DNA from: Thermomicrobiales bacterium
GTDB lineage: Bacteria > Chloroflexota > Chloroflexia > Thermomicrobiales > CADCWN01
DNA: 40,799 nucleotides
Assembly (NCBI GenBank): GCA_030446685.1
Contig: JAUJMV010000036.1
Location: forward strand, 1-40,799
Direction of reading: 5' to 3'
Positions 13,153 through 23,643 of the stretch are shown here, piece after piece. The position numbers and the translations under genes are program-made. The notes below the pieces were generated by a model. That model worked only from the letters and a program-made list of their open reading frames with translations. It was not told the DNA's origin and searched no databases. How positions within the stretch are numbered: position 1 is the first letter of the stretch; each line of letters starts with the position of its first letter.

Positions 13153-16116
13153 CTACGCCGCCTCCTCGTCGATGGGCAGCCGCTGGGCCATGTCCAGGCG
13201 GATGAGGCCGTAGGGGTTCACATTCGCGTAGACGAGGGGCGTGAGCGCCCGCAGGTCCTCGACCGTCAGCCGCGCCGCCCAGTCCGGCGCGGCCAGCACC
13301 CGCTGGATCAGCAGCGTGTTGATGTAGACCAGGCAGAGCTGCAGCAGGTGCAGGCAGAGCATCGCCACCTCGGCATCCTCGCGCTGGTTGGTGGCGAACT
13401 CGCCGGCGCGCCCGTAGAAGATGAAGGCGTTGGCGCTGTTCCAGTTCTCCACCACGTTCAGCCCCTCGTGGATCTCCCGGCGCAGCTCGGGCAGGCGCAG
13501 GAAGTCGCACAGGAAGAGCGTCTTGTACACCTTGCCCAGCTCGGCCAGCGCCGCGTAGGTCGGGTGCTGGACGCTGGTGCGCGTGAAGCGGCGCAGGATC
13601 GCCTCGGGGTCGGCCGTGCCCAGCCGCAACGCGGTCACGTACTTGACGATCTCGTCGAACTGCTGCCGGATGAGGTCCCACTTGATGGGGCGGGTCAGCA
13701 CCGGCTGGAGGTGGGGATACGCCTCCGGCTGGCCGGCCTCCGGCCGGTAGAGCTTCTGCGCGTGGAGCGCCTTCAGGCGCGGCAGCAGGCGGAAGCCGAG
13801 CAGGTTGCAGCAGGCGAAGGCGACCTCCGACTGGCCGTGGGAGTCGACGAACTGCCGGTCGATCGCCATCTCGGTGCAGTGGCGGATGACCCCGGTGATC
13901 ATCGCCGCCACCTCGGAGGAGGAGCACCGCTTGAGCTGCGAGTAGATGCAGGCCGCCTTCTTGTCCATGTGCCAGTACACCATCACGCCGGGGCTGCGGT
14001 AGCGCGCGTGCCATTCGGTCAGCAAATTCTGGTCGAAGGCGCCGAACTGCTTGCCGTCCGAGGCGCAGGCGGTGGTCGCCTCGCCCCAGAGGTCCGGGCG
14101 CCGCGCCGCGAAGACGGCGTTGACGACCCGGGCGATGGCGGCGCGCAAGGCGTCGCGGGTCATGAAGCGCCGGCGGGTGTAGTAGAGGTCGCGCTCGCCC
14201 TGGCCATGGTCGCCGGCGGCCACCCGGCGCAGGCCGATGTTGGTGCCCAGGCCGTAGACGCACAGCAGCAGCCGCTTCTGGAGGGTGGGGCGATCCAAGT
14301 GCTCGCGGGCGGTGGCCGTGGCGAACAGGTCGGTGAAGCCGACGCGCAAGTCCGCCTCCTTGAGCATGTCCAGGAGCCCGGTCATCGGCCAGCGCCGGCC
14401 GACTTCGGCCTTCAGGCGGTCGAGGTTGACCGGCTCGGGCTGCGGGTCGAGCGGCGTGAGGGCGATCCAGCCGCCGCCTTTGGTGAGGAGCTTGACCGCC
14501 GGGTTGGTCGGGATGTCGGCATCCAGCGCCGCGAGCGCGGCGGCGAGGTCGTGCTGCAGCTTCGCGACGAAGGCCTCGGCCTCCGTCGGCAGGTCCAGGG
14601 CGGCGTAGTAGCCCGCGCGCTGCTCGGCGAAGTCGGTCGGCAGATCGTCGTCGGGATTGCGCTGCCGGTTGGCGCCGACGACCCACAATTCCTTGCAGCG
14701 CAACTTGTCGCGCAGGGTGTGGAGCACGGCGATCTCGTAGTTGATGCGGTTGACGCGCCCCCGGTCGTCCTTGCCCCGCTCGACCACCAGGTCCCGCCAG
14801 GCGGGGCGGACGACGCCGGCCAGCGGCACCTCCTCCCCCAGGGCGAAGTAGGGCTGGGTGCCGGGGACTGCGGCGTAGCGCGCCAGGAGCGCCAGCGCGT
14901 CGATCACCGGGCGGTGGGCCTCGTTGTTCGAGCGGAACTCCAGCGCGCCGAGGATGAGCGGGACGAGGCGGCGGTAGTGGGCGCTGTAGGAGGCGCGCAT
15001 GACGGTGTAGACCTGCCGCGTGTAGGCCGGGCCGGTCGCCTTGTGCTCCCGGACCAGCTCGCGCAGCCGCTCCTCCCCCGCGATGGGATAGATGACCTCG
15101 CGCACGCGCTCGTCGGGCCGCGCCAGCGCGGCCTCGGCCAGGGCGAACAGCAGCGCCTGCTTGCCGGTGACGCGCTTGAGATCGCGCAGCAGCGCCCGCT
15201 CGACGCGGCGTTCGGCGCGGACGTGGATGTGCTGGATAGCGTCGATGAGGATCTCGGCCAGCGTGTCGGTCAGCTCCTCGGCGCGCAGCCGGCAGTAGGC
15301 GGCCAGCAAGGTGAGGCGACGGGCGACGGGGTGGCGGCGCAGCTCGTGCAACTCCTCGGCGACGACGCGCTGGCGGAAGCCGTCGAGCAGCCTGGGCGGG
15401 ACGCCGGCGAAGAGGTCGGGCGGCAGCCCGAGGGCGCGGAGGCGCGCCAGCTTGGCGGCCTCCTGCCGGACGGTCTCGACCGCCAGCGGGCCGGCCTCGG
15501 CCTTGAGGTCGGCCAGCGCCGAGCGGCCCGCCGCGTCGGCCGCCTCCTCCGACGCCGGCGCCACGGCCAGCAGGTCGTCGAGGTGCGCCCGCGCCTCGGC
15601 CGGCAGTCGGTGCAGGACCGTGGCGTAGAGGCCCTCCTGGAACGCGGCGACGGCGGTGCGCAGGTGGCGCTCAACCCGCTGGGGGGTCGGGGGCTCCAGG
15701 CCGTGGGCGCGGCAGCGGTCGATGAAGGCGGCGCGCAGGGCTTCCGGCTGCTGGGTCTGGGGCAGGACCTGGGCCACCAACCAGTCGGTCACGGCCTGCT
15801 GGTCGGCGACGGTGGCCTCGCGCACGCCGAGGAAGGCGCGGATGGCGGCGCGGTGGTGCGTGGCCATGCGCCCGTCCCAGTCGTACTGGAGGAAGCTGAT
15901 CGCCGGCACGCCGAGCTGCCGGGCCAGGTGGGCGACGGCCGCGTCCGGCAGCTCGGCGCGAGCGCGCGGGAAGCGCCAGTCGAGCTGGAAGAACTTGAGC
16001 AGGCAAGCGCACCCGAGGCGGGTGTGCGGCTCGCGGGCCGCGTCCACGAGCGCCCGTTCGGCCTCCGTCAGGGCCCACCGATCGATAAGTTCGGGGATCG
16101 TCCACAGGCGTTTCAC
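13153..16116 (-). CDS. tnpA: Tn3-family transposase TnpA
   Basis: A 987-residue replicative transposase, full length for the family. The GTG at 16116 ([14 protein letters not shown]) is preceded by GGAGG, which fixes the start; a longer frame to 16290 would run through the intergenic resolution site. The N-terminal region (DUF4158-type: [29 protein letters not shown]) binds the ends. The catalytic DDE triad is intact: Asp near 687 ([10 protein letters not shown]), Asp near 757 (FVDSHGQSE) and Glu near 890 ([15 protein letters not shown]). The C-terminus [11 protein letters not shown] stops next to the left inverted repeat. It acts on the 39-bp ends to make cointegrates, which the neighbouring recombinase resolves. 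Confidence 0.95.
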   Translation of the reverse strand: MKRLWTIPELIDRWALTEAERALVDAAREPHTRLGCACLLKFFQLDWRFPRARAELPDAAVAHLARQLGVPAISFLQYDWDGRMATHHRAAIRAFLGVREATVADQQAVTDWLVAQVLPQTQQPEALRAAFIDRCRAHGLEPPTPQRVERHLRTAVAAFQEGLYATVLHRLPAEARAHLDDLLAVAPASEEAADAAGRSALADLKAEAGPLAVETVRQEAAKLARLRALGLPPDLFAGVPPRLLDGFRQRVVAEELHELRRHPVARRLTLLAAYCRLRAEELTDTLAEILIDAIQHIHVRAERRVERALLRDLKRVTGKQALLFALAEAALARPDERVREVIYPIAGEERLRELVREHKATGPAYTRQVYTVMRASYSAHYRRLVPLILGALEFRSNNEAHRPVIDALALLARYAAVPGTQPYFALGEEVPLAGVVRPAWRDLVVERGKDDRGRVNRINYEIAVLHTLRDKLRCKELWVVGANRQRNPDDDLPTDFAEQRAGYYAALDLPTEAEAFVAKLQHDLAAALAALDADIPTNPAVKLLTKGGGWIALTPLDPQPEPVNLDRLKAEVGRRWPMTGLLDMLKEADLRVGFTDLFATATAREHLDRPTLQKRLLLCVYGLGTNIGLRRVAAGDHGQGERDLYYTRRRFMTRDALRAAIARVVNAVFAARRPDLWGEATTACASDGKQFGAFDQNLLTEWHARYRSPGVMVYWHMDKKAACIYSQLKRCSSSEVAAMITGVIRHCTEMAIDRQFVDSHGQSEVAFACCNLLGFRLLPRLKALHAQKLYRPEAGQPEAYPHLQPVLTRPIKWDLIRQQFDEIVKYVTALRLGTADPEAILRRFTRTSVQHPTYAALAELGKVYKTLFLCDFLRLPELRREIHEGLNVVENWNSANAFIFYGRAGEFATNQREDAEVAMLCLHLLQLCLVYINTLLIQRVLAAPDWAARLTVEDLRALTPLVYANVNPYGLIRLDMAQRLPIDEEAA

Positions 16117-16171
16117 GCGGCTCCTCCCTCCGGCCGGTCTTGACGCCCGCCACGCGAGCAGGCATGCTGAG

Positions 16172-16270
16172 AACGCACGAGAAGGCGTATTCTCTCTCAT
16201 TTCCTGGCGGGAAACACGCCGAGAGGGGGGCCAGATGGCCGGCAATGCGGCGAGAAAAACGCACGAGAAG
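16172..16270. promoter_or_regulatory. Candidate internal resolution site between tnpA and tnpI
   Basis: Direct repeats AACGCACGAGAAG at 16172-16184 and 16258-16270 (86 bases apart) surround a GAGAA-GGCGTA-TTCTC dyad (16179-16194) and a GGCGGGAAACACGCC dyad. TnpI-type elements carry a core inverted repeat with accessory direct repeats in this position; divergent promoters should lie here as well. The second repeat lies within the first codons of tnpI. Confidence 0.5.
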
Positions 16271-17263
16271 CCGGGGGGACGGCGTGACACGGCCGAGGCG
16301 ACGGCCCCGGGCGCGCTGCTGGCGGCGTGGCAGCGCGAGCTGGCCGCCGCCGATCGGGCGGCGCGGACCGTCGCCCGCTACGGGTCCGCCGTCCGTGGCT
16401 TCCTCACCTGGTTCGACAGGCAGGAAGGGCGGCCGGGCGCGCTGGCGGATCTGACCCCGATCGCCCTGGTCGGCTACCGCACGGCACTCCAGCGCACGGC
16501 GGCGACCGGCACCGTCAACACCCACCTCTGCGCCCTGCGCGGCTGGTGCGCCTGGCTCGCCGCGCGGGGTCACCTGGCGACGAACCCTGCCGTCCGGCTC
16601 AAGCTGGTCAAGCGCACCGCCCCGGACGCGCCGACCTGCCTCGATGACAACGCGGTCAACGCCCTGCTGCGGGCGGCGCAGCGCGGCCGGCACCCCGCGC
16701 GCGACTACGCCATTGTCCAGCTGCTCCTCCAGACGGGGCTGCGCCTCGGCGAGTGCCAGGCCCTCACCTGGCAGGACATCGCCTTCGGGGAGAAGCGCGG
16801 CACGGTAACCATCCGGGCCGGCAAGGGCAACAAGGCGCGCACGGTCCCGCTGAACGGGTCGGCCCGCGCGGCGCTCGCGACGTATGCCGCGCCCTTCCTG
16901 GGGGTGGAGCCGACGCTGCGGGCCGTCGCCGCCGCCTGGCCGCAGCGGGACAGCCCGGCACCCGGTGGACCCCTCTGGCGCAGTCAGAAAGGGAACGCCC
17001 TCAGCGCGCCGGCGATGTGGCGCGTCATTCATGGGCTGGTGCAGGAGTGCGCGCGGCGGAAGCTCGTCCCGGCAGCGACCACACCGCACACCTTGCGGCA
17101 TACCTTCGCGCATCGCTACCTCGACGCGCATCCGGGGGACCTGGTCGGCCTGGCGCGGCTCCTCGGGCACACGGATCTCAACACGACGGCCATCTACACC
17201 CAATTGACCGCCGACGAGCTCGCCGACCGACTGGACCGGCTACCGCTCAATGCCTACGAATAG
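16235..17263 (+). CDS. tnpI: TnpI-type tyrosine recombinase (cointegrate resolvase)
   Basis: A 342-residue integrase/recombinase, started at the ATG at 16235 behind GAGAGGGG. Residues 30-120 form the SAM-like core-binding domain ([18 protein letters not shown]). The catalytic domain carries Arg in [17 protein letters not shown], Lys in [16 protein letters not shown], the box [14 protein letters not shown], His in [10 protein letters not shown] and the nucleophile in AIYTQL, so all active-site residues are present. It is divergent from tnpA with a 118-base intergenic region, the standard TnpI/TnpA layout, and should resolve cointegrates at the intergenic site. Confidence 0.9.
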   Translation: MAGNAARKTHEKPGGRRDTAEATAPGALLAAWQRELAAADRAARTVARYGSAVRGFLTWFDRQEGRPGALADLTPIALVGYRTALQRTAATGTVNTHLCALRGWCAWLAARGHLATNPAVRLKLVKRTAPDAPTCLDDNAVNALLRAAQRGRHPARDYAIVQLLLQTGLRLGECQALTWQDIAFGEKRGTVTIRAGKGNKARTVPLNGSARAALATYAAPFLGVEPTLRAVAAAWPQRDSPAPGGPLWRSQKGNALSAPAMWRVIHGLVQECARRKLVPAATTPHTLRHTFAHRYLDAHPGDLVGLARLLGHTDLNTTAIYTQLTADELADRLDRLPLNAYE

Positions 17264-17278
17264 GTTGCGTCGCCCGCT

Positions 17279-17317
17279 GCCTATTGCCGCTGGTGTCACG
17301 AAGGTTTGTAAAGGGCC
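17279..17317 (-). repeat. Right terminal inverted repeat of the Tn3-type element
   Basis: On the minus strand starts GGCCCTTTACAAACCTTCG and continues TGACACCAGCGGCAATAG, matching 13112-13150 with few differences. Confidence 0.9.
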
Positions 17318-17994
17318 AACAGCGAGGTCGCCAAGCGGCGGGCCGCCCTCGAGCGACGCCTGGCGAACGCGCGGGGCTGGGGCGAGGCGGCACGGATCCG
17401 CGCCGAGCGCGCCGGGGCGTTGAGCCACCGGCGCCGGCGCAGGCGGCCAAGGACCGCAGCGACGCGCTGTACCGGGCGCTCAACGAGCGGCTGTTTGCCC
17501 TGGAGGCGGAGGGGGTGCCCGAGGGCAGTGGCGCGGCGCGGCGGGAACTGACGCCGCGGCGGACGCGGAGCTGGCCGGCTGGTGGGCGCGCTACCACCGC
17601 GCGCTCGACACCAGCAATCGCGAGTTCACCAAGTACCGGCGGTACTGCCGGGAGCACTGCGACCTGCTGCGCGCGCTGGAGGATCTGGCCGCCGCCGCGC
17701 CGATGCACGAACTCGACGACCGCCAGGACCAGGCGATGACCGCGCTGAAGGTGGCGCTGGCGAACCTGGCGATGTGGGCGCGCGACCGCTACTTCCCGGC
17801 CGCCTACGCCCGCGCGACCTGGGCGCGGCTCGCCCCGTTCTTCCGGCTGCCGGGGCGGGTGGTGGGCGGACCGGATGTGGTCACCGTCGAACTGCGCCCG
17901 TTCAACGACCGGCGACTCGCCGGCGATCTGGCGGCGCTCTGCGCGCGCGTGGCCGAGGCCGCCCCGCGGCTGCCGGACGGGCGGTGCTGCGCCC
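17318..17994 (+). pseudogene. C-terminal part of a transposase-like protein, frameshifted
   Basis: Starts without a 5' end at the transposon edge (NSEVAKRRAALERRLANARG), continues through at least one frame change (KDRSDALYRALNERLFALE, then ADAELAGWWARYHRALDTSN) and ends in a long helical stretch, REFTKYRRYCREHCDLLRAL to MWARDRYFPAAYARATWARL, followed by beta-like VVTVELRPFNDRRL. Coiled-coil followed by an RDRYFPAAYA-type segment is seen in C-terminal regions of large DDE transposases and recombinases of Chloroflexota, but I cannot name the family. It is interrupted at both sides, by the Tn3-type end and by an IS inverted repeat at 17995. Confidence 0.4.
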
Positions 17995-19998
17995 GGCCAG
18001 GACATGGGGGACACCTGGCGGGCGCATCGCTGGCCGATGCGCCCGCCTTCCGGCGCAAGGATGGGTGGCGGACCCAGGATTCCCCCTAGCGGCTCGAGGA
18101 TCTCGACCTGAGCGTCAGCCCTCGTTCGCCGCGCGCTCGTTGTCCAGTAGGAAGAGCGGTTCCTGATCGATGCAGGGCGCGCGCCTCCGCCGAGGCGCGG
18201 AGCACGGCAGGCGCAGCGCCGGGCGCCACGCAAGCTCGCCCAGTGCACGCAGGAAGGGCTGCGGCGACGGGTAGCGCGTGCCGAATAGGCGGGGCGCGCT
18301 CACCCGGCGAATGGCGCGCCCATCCGGGGCGTAGGCGAGGTGGTACTGCGCCAGGGTTTCGCTGGCGTACTCCACCGTCAGGTCGTTGCCGAAGACCCAG
18401 ACCGCCGCCTCCGCGCCGGCCAGCCCCCGCTCGCCGTAGAACCGCCAGTGGCGATAGCGGACAAACCCGTGGCGGTCGACCGGCGATGGGTGCGCAGCCG
18501 GAAGAGGCGATCGAGGTCGGTGGGGTCGCACCAGGCGCCGTGCACGAAGCCGAGCACCTTCGCGGGACTGTGCCGGCCATCGGTGCGCCCCTCGTGAGCG
18601 AAGTGGCGCTGGTGGTTGTAGTCGCGGAAGAAGCGGGCGTGGACCGCGTGCAGCTCGGGCCAACTTGCCGCCCGCGCGAAGTGGTCGTCGCCCATCCGTT
18701 TCTGCACCCCGAAGAAGGCCTCCACATAATTCTGCCAGGGCTTGCCGCGCGCGATCTCGCGCTTCTCGATCGAGCGCGTGGTAGATGGCCTGGGCCTGCT
18801 TGGCGAGGAAGACCGCCCCACTGTCGCTGACCAACAACTCGGGGGCGCCGTGGCGCAGCAGGGCGTCACGGCCACGACCAGCTACGCCGTCAGATCTTGC
18901 CGCGGCGACAGGAGACTGGAGAGGAGCGCCCGGCTGAAGTTGTCGAGCACCGCGAAGAGGTAGACCGGCTTGCCGGTGCCGAGCCCGTGGTCCTCGATGT
19001 AGCGGAGATCGACCGACCAGATCTGGTGGCGGTGGGCCGCGGCGAACGGGTGCGGTCGCCGCTCCCGCTCAGCCGCAGGTCGGAGGGGGCACCGGCTCAC
19101 GGTGCCGCGCCAGGAGGCGTCGGCAGGTGCGCGGGCTCAGGTCGATGCCCTGCTGCTCCAGCGCGGCGCTGGCGCGGAAGCCGCCGATCCCGGGGTTGGC
19201 CTGCAGGCGGCGGATGGCGGCGAGCGCCTTGAGATCGACCTTCCGCGCCGGGTGCTGCGGCGCGCGACTGGTCGGAGAGCCCGCGAACTGGTCCGCGGCC
19301 CAACGGCGGAGCACCTGGTAGACGCGGTCACGCTTGGTGGCCAGGTAGCCGGCGATGGCGGTGACGGTCAGCCCTCCCGGTAGAGCCGCACGATGGCCAG
19401 CCGGCGCTCGACCGGGTCGACGATGTCGCGGCAGCGTGGGAAGCGCCGCGGCGCACCGCTCGGGAGGGGCCACCGGCGAGCACCCGCTGGACCGTGTGGC
19501 GGTCGACCGTGCGCCGGAAGCGGCGTCGGCAGATGGTGGCGATCTCACCGGGGCACAGCGGCGGGTGCGCGGCCTTGAGGTCGACGATGGCCTGGCGGAT
19601 CTCCGCCGGCAGCGCGCGGCGGTCGGCGGCGGTCGCCGGCGCCGGCTCGAAGAGGCTGGCCATCCCGCGGGCGTCGAAGCGGTCGGCCTTGCGGCGCAGC
19701 GTGCGCTCGGGCACGCCGGTCTCGCCGGCGCGCGCCGCGGGGTGCGCCCGAAGAGGACCATCGGTCGCAGCAGCTCGTAGGCCTCCTGCGCCGGCGAGGC
19801 GGCGTAGAGGCGGGCTGGTCCCAGTCCTCGATCGGCTCCCGCTGTGGCCGTCTCGCCGCCGGCATGCCGCCCTTCGCGCCCGCTATCACCGCACATCAGC
19901 CGCTCGGTAGTGTACGTGCACTATGAGCGAGGTGCGGGGCGCAGTCAAGCCCATCGGCCAGCGATGCGCCCGCCAGGTGTCCCCCCATGTCCTGGCCG
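17995..19998. mobile_element. Decayed insertion sequence (IS481-like), about 2.0 kb, with 45-bp inverted repeats
   Basis: The segment GGCCAGGACATGGGGGACAC...GCTGGCCGATG at 17995-18039 is repeated inverted at 19952-19998 with a single-base indel. Between them lies a broken minus-strand transposase. No target duplication is obvious. Confidence 0.7.
18115..19880 (-). pseudogene. IS481-like DDE transposase, multiply frameshifted
   Basis: Pieces in order on the minus strand, in changing frames: SPAQEAYELLRPMVLFGRTP and a helix-turn-helix (GETGVPERTLRRKADRFDARG); HPPLCPGEIATICRRRF; GLTVTAIAGYLATKRDRVYQ; RRLQANPGIGGFRASAALEQ; then the integrase core IWSVDLRYIEDHG (first Asp), LVSDSGAVFLAKQ (second Asp) and PWQNYVEAFFGVQKRM (Glu); and a C-terminal domain RFYGERGLAGAEAAVWVFGN to QEPLFLLDNERAANEG. 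The DDE residues are present, but four or more frame changes should prevent function. Domain order fits IS481-type transposases with an extra C-terminal Mu-like domain. Confidence 0.7.
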
Positions 19999-20347
19999 CG
20001 TGCAGGCGGTGCCTGCTGGTGCAGGTGGCGGAGGGCCAACAGCGCCTGCGCGCGGTGCAGGAACGCGCGGCGGCCTGAGCCCTCGAACCGAGGTTACGGG
20101 CCGCCGGCCAGGACGCCCATGGCGGCCGCGACTGGTTCACGGTGCGGCGAGCCCTGCCGGACGCCGGGCTCGCCGCACGGGAGTTTGGCCTCGTGGTGAG
20201 GACGCCCGGCACCGCGCTCGCGTCGCCGTCGCCACCGGCCTCGGCGAACCGCTAGCGGTTGCCCCGGTCGGCCCGCGCCAGCAGGCCTGCGGGGTGCGCG
20301 TCCGGCGGGCGCCCCCGACGAAGCGGGTGCCGGGTGGGCAGGGAAAT
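19999..20347. other. No intact gene; short coding-like scrap
   Basis: A 25-residue scrap CRRCLLVQVAEGQQRLRAVQ ending at about 20078 looks like the C-terminus of a gene cut by the IS. The rest has no recognisable feature. Confidence 0.3.
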
Positions 20348-20376
20348 GCCGCCCGCCGGAAGAACCGGCGGGCGGC
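20348..20376 (-). terminator. Hairpin terminator of the Asp-box protein gene
   Basis: A perfect 12-bp stem GCCGCCCGCCGG/CCGGCGGGCGGC with a 5-base loop, 22 bases past the stop codon at 20399; on the transcript strand it is followed by ATTTCCC. Confidence 0.7.
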
Positions 20377-20398
20377 GCGCACGCGTGCTCGAGATGCC

Positions 20399-22237
20399 CT
20401 ACCGCGTGGTGTTCGGGTCGTCCCCCACGCCCAGCCCGGTGGCGATCGAGAAGATGGTGTCGGGCGTCGCCGTCTGGCCGCCCGGCGGGCGGAAGCGCCC
20501 GTCGGCCCAGATCATCACGAACCCGGTGTAGGCGATCAGCTCGCTCGAGTTGTAGTCGCCGAAGTTCGGCCGCGCGTCCGCCCGCACGAACCAGTCGGTC
20601 GAGCGGTCCGTCTGGAGCACGTTGTGGCCGAACGTCAGGCCGAAGTCGCGCGAGACCGCCGCCCAGGTGTCGTTGAAGATGTTGCCGCCCGGGTCCTGGC
20701 GCCGGTCGATCCAGCTGGTGTAGACCGCGCCGTTCCGATCCACCTGCACGTTCGGGAAGACGTGCACCGTGTTGGTGCTGTCGTCGTTGACCTTGGTGTG
20801 CGTCTGGAAGGTGGTGCCGTTGTCTCGGGATGCGCTCAGGAAGATGTCCGCCGCCTTCTGCAGCGTGCCGAACGGCTGCTTGCCGCTGAAGTAGGTGATG
20901 TAGACGTCGCCGAAGCCCGGGCGCGCCCGCTCCTGCTCGGTGAAGACCCCGTCGTCCTGACCCCGGTCGACGAAGATGTACGGGGCGTTGAGGATCGTCA
21001 GTCGCCGGCGGTTGTAGCCGGGCGGCTCGCCCTGCGGGTTGACGAACGCCACCAGCTGCTCCGGCGAGAAGGTGACGCCGTCGTCGTCCGAGTAGGCGTA
21101 CTCGATCCGCTGCTTGTTCTGCTCGGCCCCGGAGACCGGGTCGAAGGTGCGCGCGAACCAGGTCACGATCACGCGCCCCGTCGGGGTGGTGAACGGCATC
21201 GTCGCCTGGTTGAAGTCGGCGAGCTCGTTCGGCACGATGACCGACGGCGGGGTGAAGACCAGCGGCTGCCCCGGGTTGTTGGCGCAGCCGACGCAGCGCA
21301 CCAGCTCGATCGGCGTGGAGCCGTCGGCCGCGAAGCGCGTGTAGGTCAGGTACAGCGTGCCGCTGTTCTGGTCGACGTAGAGCCACTCCTTGTCGAGGAA
21401 GTCCTCGTTGCCCGGGCCGAGGAAGGGCGGGACGATCGCCTCGAACGGCGGCTCCCAGACGAGCCGCTCCCGCTGCTGCTGCGGCGGGTCGGGCACACCC
21501 GTCTCCTCGGGCTGGTTGAGGCAGCGCGTGTTCGCGACGCTCTCGACGTCCTGCGGCGGGGCGACCGTGAAGCGCCCGCGGCTCACGCTGAGGGTGAAGA
21601 TGCCGTCCGGGCGCTTGTAGATCGAGGCGTAGAAGAAGGTCTCCGTCCGCTGGTGGACGACGACGACCGGGTCGCCGAAGAAGCCGTCAACCCCGGGGGT
21701 GAAGGGCGACTGGCCGTGCCCGCCAGGGACGCGCGGGGGCAGCCCGCCGCCGTCGATCCAGGTGTTGCCGCCATCCGTCGAGTAGGCGTAGCCGCTCAAG
21801 CCCTCCTCGCGGTCGTAGAAGCCGAACGAGTCGTTGTAGCCGGCGACCATCTTGCGGCCCATCTCGCCGCTGCGCGGGTTGTTCAGCACCGCGATCTCGG
21901 TCTCGCTCTGCACCGTCCGCCGCCGGTCCGGCGGCGGCGGGTCGAGGCAGGGGTCGTTGACGAAGGTGTTGCCGCCGCGGCCATTGTCGTGCGCCCCGCG
22001 CTGGAACTCGCCGGGGGACTGAATCGGGCTGTCCGGCCCGAATAGCGCCGCCCGGCCGCCGCTCGAGAGCAGCTCCTCGACCGGCACGCCCTTATACGTG
22101 TCATCCAGCCGGATAGCCGACGCCGTATCGACCAGGCTGAGCGGCGCCAGGAGGGCCACGGCGAGCGCGGCCACCATCACGAGGCGCCAGACCGTGTCGG
22201 ATCTGCCGGGGACGCGGGATTCGACCTGTCGAGCCAT
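20399..22237 (-). CDS. Secreted sialidase-fold (Asp-box/BNR repeat) protein
   Basis: A 612-residue exported protein; the ATG at 22237 follows GGAGGAGAAGG. It has a Sec signal peptide (basic start, hydrophobic VWRLVMVAALAVALLAPLSL, cleavage predicted after DTASA at residue 41). The mature part contains four Asp boxes (S-x-D-x-G-x-T-W/F): STDGGNTW (153), SDDDGVTF (383), SRDNGTTF (470) and SRDFGLTF (529), which mark blades of a six-bladed beta-propeller. I see no clear arginine triad or catalytic Tyr/Glu pair typical of true sialidases, so the activity is open; many such proteins bind or cleave extracellular glycans. Third-position G+C matches its neighbours. It is a single-gene unit with its own terminator. 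Confidence 0.8.
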   Translation of the reverse strand: MARQVESRVPGRSDTVWRLVMVAALAVALLAPLSLVDTASAIRLDDTYKGVPVEELLSSGGRAALFGPDSPIQSPGEFQRGAHDNGRGGNTFVNDPCLDPPPPDRRRTVQSETEIAVLNNPRSGEMGRKMVAGYNDSFGFYDREEGLSGYAYSTDGGNTWIDGGGLPPRVPGGHGQSPFTPGVDGFFGDPVVVVHQRTETFFYASIYKRPDGIFTLSVSRGRFTVAPPQDVESVANTRCLNQPEETGVPDPPQQQRERLVWEPPFEAIVPPFLGPGNEDFLDKEWLYVDQNSGTLYLTYTRFAADGSTPIELVRCVGCANNPGQPLVFTPPSVIVPNELADFNQATMPFTTPTGRVIVTWFARTFDPVSGAEQNKQRIEYAYSDDDGVTFSPEQLVAFVNPQGEPPGYNRRRLTILNAPYIFVDRGQDDGVFTEQERARPGFGDVYITYFSGKQPFGTLQKAADIFLSASRDNGTTFQTHTKVNDDSTNTVHVFPNVQVDRNGAVYTSWIDRRQDPGGNIFNDTWAAVSRDFGLTFGHNVLQTDRSTDWFVRADARPNFGDYNSSELIAYTGFVMIWADGRFRPPGGQTATPDTIFSIATGLGVGDDPNTTR

Positions 22238-23055
22238 CGTCCTTCTCCTCCTCCGCATCATGAAGAGCGCCAGCAGCCGGACACCGGTCCCGCGACCGTC
22301 CCCGCCGAACCCGGTGCGCGCTCCTCCCCGCGCGCACCGGCAATGCTTTGGCCAGCTAGCCCGGCTGATGTACATGGTCGGCGGAGCATACCGGGCGTGG
22401 GGCCGGCTGTCAAACAGGCGAGGGCAGGGCCGGCACGAGGCCCCCGCGCACCCTGCCTGGACCTGGTGGCCGACCTGACCGATGGGCCCGCGCGGTCACC
22501 CCGTGGCCGCCAGGATTGGATGGCCCATTCCCGCGTCGTCGCACCCCGGCTCGAGTGCCTGCCGAGGACGTCCAACTCTACATGCGCCATCCCGGTGGTG
22601 GGCCGACATCCTGATAATGGGCACCGCATCGCTGCCACCTCGCACTAATCACTTGTACGTCGTAATAACGCGATGTCGAGCTAACTACGCAGCTATAGAT
22701 CATGGCTTCGGCCGAGACCACGCCGCGGCCTAATGGGTAGAGGCATGGCAGAATGGATGACACGTAGGCAACTCAAGTAGCATGCGGTAGGAACCAGTTT
22801 ACTACTGTCAGCAGGGCGATGCTATCCGCCAAATGGCGGGTAAGGGGACTAAACACTTCGCATAACGATGGCGGTTTTCGTCGCGAGGAACACGGAGAAA
22901 TGCGCGGTCGATAGCACCAGTGATTTGGCATCGCCATCCGAAGTCCACACACCACCGTAGTGGCATGTCACAGCTGATCTGCCGGGTTGCAATCGTTACG
23001 CTTAGCCGCTGATCCGCTAGAGGTGGCCCAGCAGATGACGGATGACGTGCCACTA
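22238..23055. other. Non-coding interval, distinctly A+T-richer from 22640
   Basis: No convincing gene on either strand. From about 22640 to 23055 the G+C drops to near 50% and codon-like periodicity disappears, unlike the rest of the window; it leads into palindrome array C. It could be an origin-proximal or foreign segment. Confidence 0.4.
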
Positions 23056-23122
23056 GTGTACTAGGATGCTAGCTAGCATGCTAGCAAAATTGCAAGTAGT
23101 TTTGCTAGCAACATAGCATCAT
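23056..23122. repeat. Palindrome array C
   Basis: Contains GCTAGCTAGCATGCTAGC (23069-23086), the core of array A, and a second perfect hairpin GCTAGCAAAA/TTTTGCTAGC (about 23080-23109). Ends with AACATAGCATCATTATGC. Confidence 0.7.
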
Positions 23123-23142
23123 TATGCGGGGGTTCGTCAGCG

Positions 23143-23643
23143 GTGGGACCTCCTATACCGCCCGGGATTGGTCCTTCCCACGGCGAAGTCGTTGCCCTTC
23201 TCCTGATTTTGCCCCTTGACACCCCCCGCCCCCCGGGCGCCGGCCGGCCGGGCGCCCCCCCCCCCCCCTCCCCCGCGACCCCCCCGGGGGACGCGCGCCA
23301 CCTGCCGCGCAGCGAGCGGGATCAGCGCGCGATCGCCGGGCCGGGCGCGCCGGCGACGGGGCGCGCGGCCGGGGAGGCCAGCCTCATTCACGTCGCGCGC
23401 GCCGACCGGCCGGGGTCGACCATCCTCAGCAACGACCGGCACGCCGTCGGCCTGGGGGGCCGGTACGGCGTGCCGGTGCGCGGGACGCTCTTCGTGCTGC
23501 ACCGCGCCGTGGCGGGCGGCGTGCTCTCGCCGAACCAGGCCTGGCAGGGATACGAGCAACTGCGCAACCAGGGGCGGCGGCCCCCCGCGCTGACCCGCGC
23601 GCAACTCGAGCGCTACCTCCAGACCGGGCGGGATCCGCGGTAG
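23143..23643 (+). pseudogene. C-terminal part of a PIN-domain (VapC-like) protein
   Basis: The last 90 residues read GEASLIHVARADRPGSTILS, NDRHAVGLGGRYGVPVRGTL, FVLHRAVAGGVLSPNQAWQG and YEQLRNQGRRPPALTRAQLE. The pattern EASLI...(I)(L)SNDRHA...GVPVRGTL..L..A...G is the second half of a PIN ribonuclease domain, with the conserved acidic residue in NDR. The first 75 residues are Pro/Gly/Arg-rich, include a C14 homopolymer and do not look like the first half of a PIN domain, so the gene is 5'-truncated. No antitoxin is visible. Confidence 0.55.

Larger units (their letters stand above)
13112..17317. mobile_element. Tn3-family transposon of the TnpI (tyrosine recombinase) type, 4.2 kb
   Basis: Bounded by inverted repeats of about 39 bp (GGCCCTATACAAACGTTCG... 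at the left, GGCCCTTTACAAACCTTCG... at the right, differing at a few positions). It carries only a full-length transposase and a divergent tyrosine recombinase with an intergenic resolution site, as in the Tn4430/Tn5401 branch. There are no passenger genes. The 5 bases outside each end (GTGTA and AACAG) differ, so no target duplication survives. Confidence 0.9.

Noticed and set aside
13027-16143. A 1,038-codon open frame on the plus strand opposite tnpA
   Set aside because: It is the antisense shadow of a well-supported transposase; its translation has low complexity and no domain.
19844-22045. A 733-codon open frame opposite the Asp-box protein
   Set aside because: Shadow of the minus-strand gene, rich in Arg/Val/Glu with no recognisable motif; the other strand has a signal peptide and four Asp boxes.
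20399-22237. Calling the Asp-box protein a true sialidase
   Set aside because: Asp boxes indicate only the propeller fold; the catalytic residues of sialidases could not be identified.
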